14,728 nt of DNA from a bacterium (GTDB taxonomy: Bacteria > Bacillota > Clostridia > Oscillospirales > Acutalibacteraceae): positions 1 to 14,728 of the forward strand of contig SFWF01000033.1 of NCBI GenBank assembly GCA_004560045.1. Direction: 5' to 3'. Made by a program: the position numbers and the translations under genes. Shown piece after piece: positions 13,513 through 14,728 of the stretch. Numbering within the stretch: the stretch's first letter is position 1; each line of letters opens with the position of its first letter. The notes under the pieces were generated by a model. That model saw only the letters and a program-made list of their open reading frames with translations, had not been told where the DNA came from and did no database searches.

Positions 13513-14728
13513 TTATTTGGGCACATAGATACGAAGGGCGCTCATATCCGCCTCGGCCATTACTTTTGAGCTTCCGATATACGAAAGGTTGAAGCCGCAA
13601 ATGGTAAAGTTGGACCACCAAGCCTCATCCACGACAACAATATTGGTCTTAACCGAGTTCGGTCGTGTTTCGTTTACGGTATTTGCATCGATCCATCTTT
13701 CAGGACGATACTGATAACCGCTATCGACGATTATTACCGAGCCTACAGGTAATTCCTGCTTTGTAAAAAGCTTAGAGCCGATAAAATATGGGGAATATAT
13801 ACTTTCGTATCCAAGCTCCGGCAGATAGTGTGAATCGTAGAAGGCGCCTACAACAAGCTCCATATCAACCGCTTCATAATTAAAGGGATTGAGTCCGTTT
13901 TCCTGCATCAGCTTTTCGTCTTCAGAAAGAGCCTTGGGCACGTAGATTCGAAGGGCGCTAATATCCGCCTCGGTCATTACTGTAGAGGCTCCTTGGGCGC
14001 AAAGGTTAAAGCCGCGAATTGTGAAATTGCCCCACCAGGCTTCATCCACGACGGTAAATGCAGCAGTCACACTATTGGGACGGGTTGCAGACGTGTTTGA
14101 CGTGTTGGCATCGATCCATCCTTCGGGACGATAGGCATAGCCGCTGTCGAGAAGTATTATCGAACCTACGGGTAAATCCTGCTTGGTTAAAAGCTTTGAG
14201 CCGATGAAATTCGGAGAACGCGAGTTATATACCAATTGCGGAGGAGTGGGGTCGACCGAAGAATAGAATGCGTTTACCGTAGGCTCCCAGTCGAGAGGCT
14301 CATACTGATTCATATCGAAGCCTTTTTCCCACAAAATCGCAGCATCGCCGGTGAGTTCGGGGGTTTCGGGGCTTTCGGTATAGGTTGAATCGGTTACACT
14401 AAACGGAGATTTTATTGAGTTTTCAACCGCTTCGTTAATCATATCCTTATTCTTTGAAAGAACAGGATAAGACGAGGGTACCCAAGTTACCTTATCGGCC
14501 GAAATTCCGGTAATTGCGGTCATCCAGGTAAGACCTGCCGCATAACATCCGAAATCCATGGAAAGATGGGTCGTATCGCGGGTAAGCGTATCGCCGAGAT
14601 AGGAGGTACGCAGATTCTGAATCGTGGTTCCCGAGGGGATCAGACCGTCGATAAGCTCCTTGGTTACAACCTCACTTTGAGCGGTATTTACTATTGCGTT
14701 ATACATCGTCATCTGGTCGCAGTTATAG
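13513..14728 (-). CDS. DUF4886/SGNH-hydrolase-like protein with two tandem C-terminal domains (partial, N-terminus beyond window)
   Basis: The frame stays open to the right edge (the codons before the Met at 14712 read Tyr-Asn-Cys-Asp-Gln), so the Met at 14712 is probably internal. It is used here only as residue 1 for counting. Residues 1-115 look like the C-terminal part of a DUF4886/SGNH hydrolase domain: LGDTLTRDTTHLSMDFGCYA carries the DxxH block (Asp46, His49) that supplies the acid and base of SGNH enzymes. The Ser would be outside the window. A linker rich in Thr, Pro and Glu follows, then two similar domains of about 140 residues, each ending in LRIYVPK. Both contain LPVGS, SGY-YRPE, RPNSV, VVDEAWW and NFTI-GFNL. 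DUF4886 proteins are often secreted or carbohydrate-linked; a signal peptide cannot be tested here. The convergent terminator lies just below the TAA stop. Confidence 0.7.
   Translation of the reverse strand, partial: YNCDQMTMYNAIVNTAQSEVVTKELIDGLIPSGTTIQNLRTSYLGDTLTRDTTHLSMDFGCYAAGLTWMTAITGISADKVTWVPSSYPVLSKNKDMINEAVENSIKSPFSVTDSTYTESPETPELTGDAAILWEKGFDMNQYEPLDWEPTVNAFYSSVDPTPPQLVYNSRSPNFIGSKLLTKQDLPVGSIILLDSGYAYRPEGWIDANTSNTSATRPNSVTAAFTVVDEAWWGNFTIRGFNLCAQGASTVMTEADISALRIYVPKALSEDEKLMQENGLNPFNYEAVDMELVVGAFYDSHYLPELGYESIYSPYFIGSKLFTKQELPVGSVIIVDSGYQYRPERWIDANTVNETRPNSVKTNIVVVDEAWWSNFTICGFNLSYIGSSKVMAEADMSALRIYVPK
13516..13929 (-). repeat. Tandem protein domain, copy 2 (C-terminal)
   Basis: Encodes residues about 262-399 of the DUF4886-type protein, from LSEDEKLMQENG to LRIYVPK. 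Both protein and DNA resemble copy 1 closely: for example GAAGGGCGCT followed by ATATCCGCCTCGG occurs in both on the plus strand. Copy 2 lacks two residues in the ANT...RPNSV loop and has Arg and Ser where copy 1 has Gly in YRPEGW and AWWGN. Confidence 0.85.
13933..14355 (-). repeat. Tandem protein domain, copy 1 (N-terminal)
   Basis: Encodes residues about 120-260, from LTGDAAILWEKG to LRIYVPK. It aligns with copy 2 along its whole length, including the lead-in YE--D-E--V-AFY and the core FIGSKL-TKQ-LPVGS. I do not recognise a named family for the repeat. It resembles C-terminal modules I associate with clostridial DUF4886 proteins. Confidence 0.85.

Overview
The window looks like a low-to-mid GC Clostridia (Bacillota) chromosome, probably from an anaerobic gut-type lineage. 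This is inferred from AGGAGG-type ribosome binding sites, clostridial-style purine enzymes, a ZTP riboswitch and an IS3-family element; I cannot name a genus.

Layout. (1) 1-184: one end of an IS3-family insertion sequence with the first 37 codons of its OrfA, running off the left edge. (2) 210-10752, minus strand: an eight-gene de novo purine operon in the order purE, purF-like, purM, purN, purO-type IMP cyclohydrolase, stand-alone AICAR transformylase, purD, purL. Gaps within it are about 4-31 bases. (3) 10766-10931: its control region, with a strong promoter (TTGACC, 17 bases, TAAAAT) and a ZTP (pfl) riboswitch whose last conserved segment overlaps an intrinsic terminator. (4) 10981-13456, plus strand: a divergent promoter, a class I DAHP synthase (first step of the shikimate pathway), a GH28-like right-handed beta-helix gene split by an in-frame amber codon, and a bidirectional terminator. 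(5) 13513 to the right edge, minus strand: the C-terminal part of a DUF4886/SGNH-hydrolase-like protein carrying two tandem copies of a domain of about 140 residues.

How it works together. The operon encodes most steps from PRPP to IMP: PurF-like (PRA), PurD (GAR), PurN (FGAR), PurL (FGAM), PurM (AIR), PurE (carboxylation), then AICAR transformylase and IMP cyclohydrolase. purC and purB are absent here and must lie elsewhere if the pathway is complete. The last two steps, normally fused in bacterial PurH, are split between two genes, the second of the archaeal PurO type. The ZTP riboswitch would sense ZTP/ZMP, the intermediate that builds up when 10-formyl-THF limits the AICAR transformylase, and raise expression of the operon.

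Most worth a second look: a PurF homologue that lacks the N-terminal catalytic Cys and other glutaminase residues but keeps its PRPP loop and probable Fe-S cysteines; the split PurH/PurO arrangement under ZTP control; the IS end, whose hairpin would bury the transposase ribosome binding site in read-through transcripts; and the amber-interrupted beta-helix gene.
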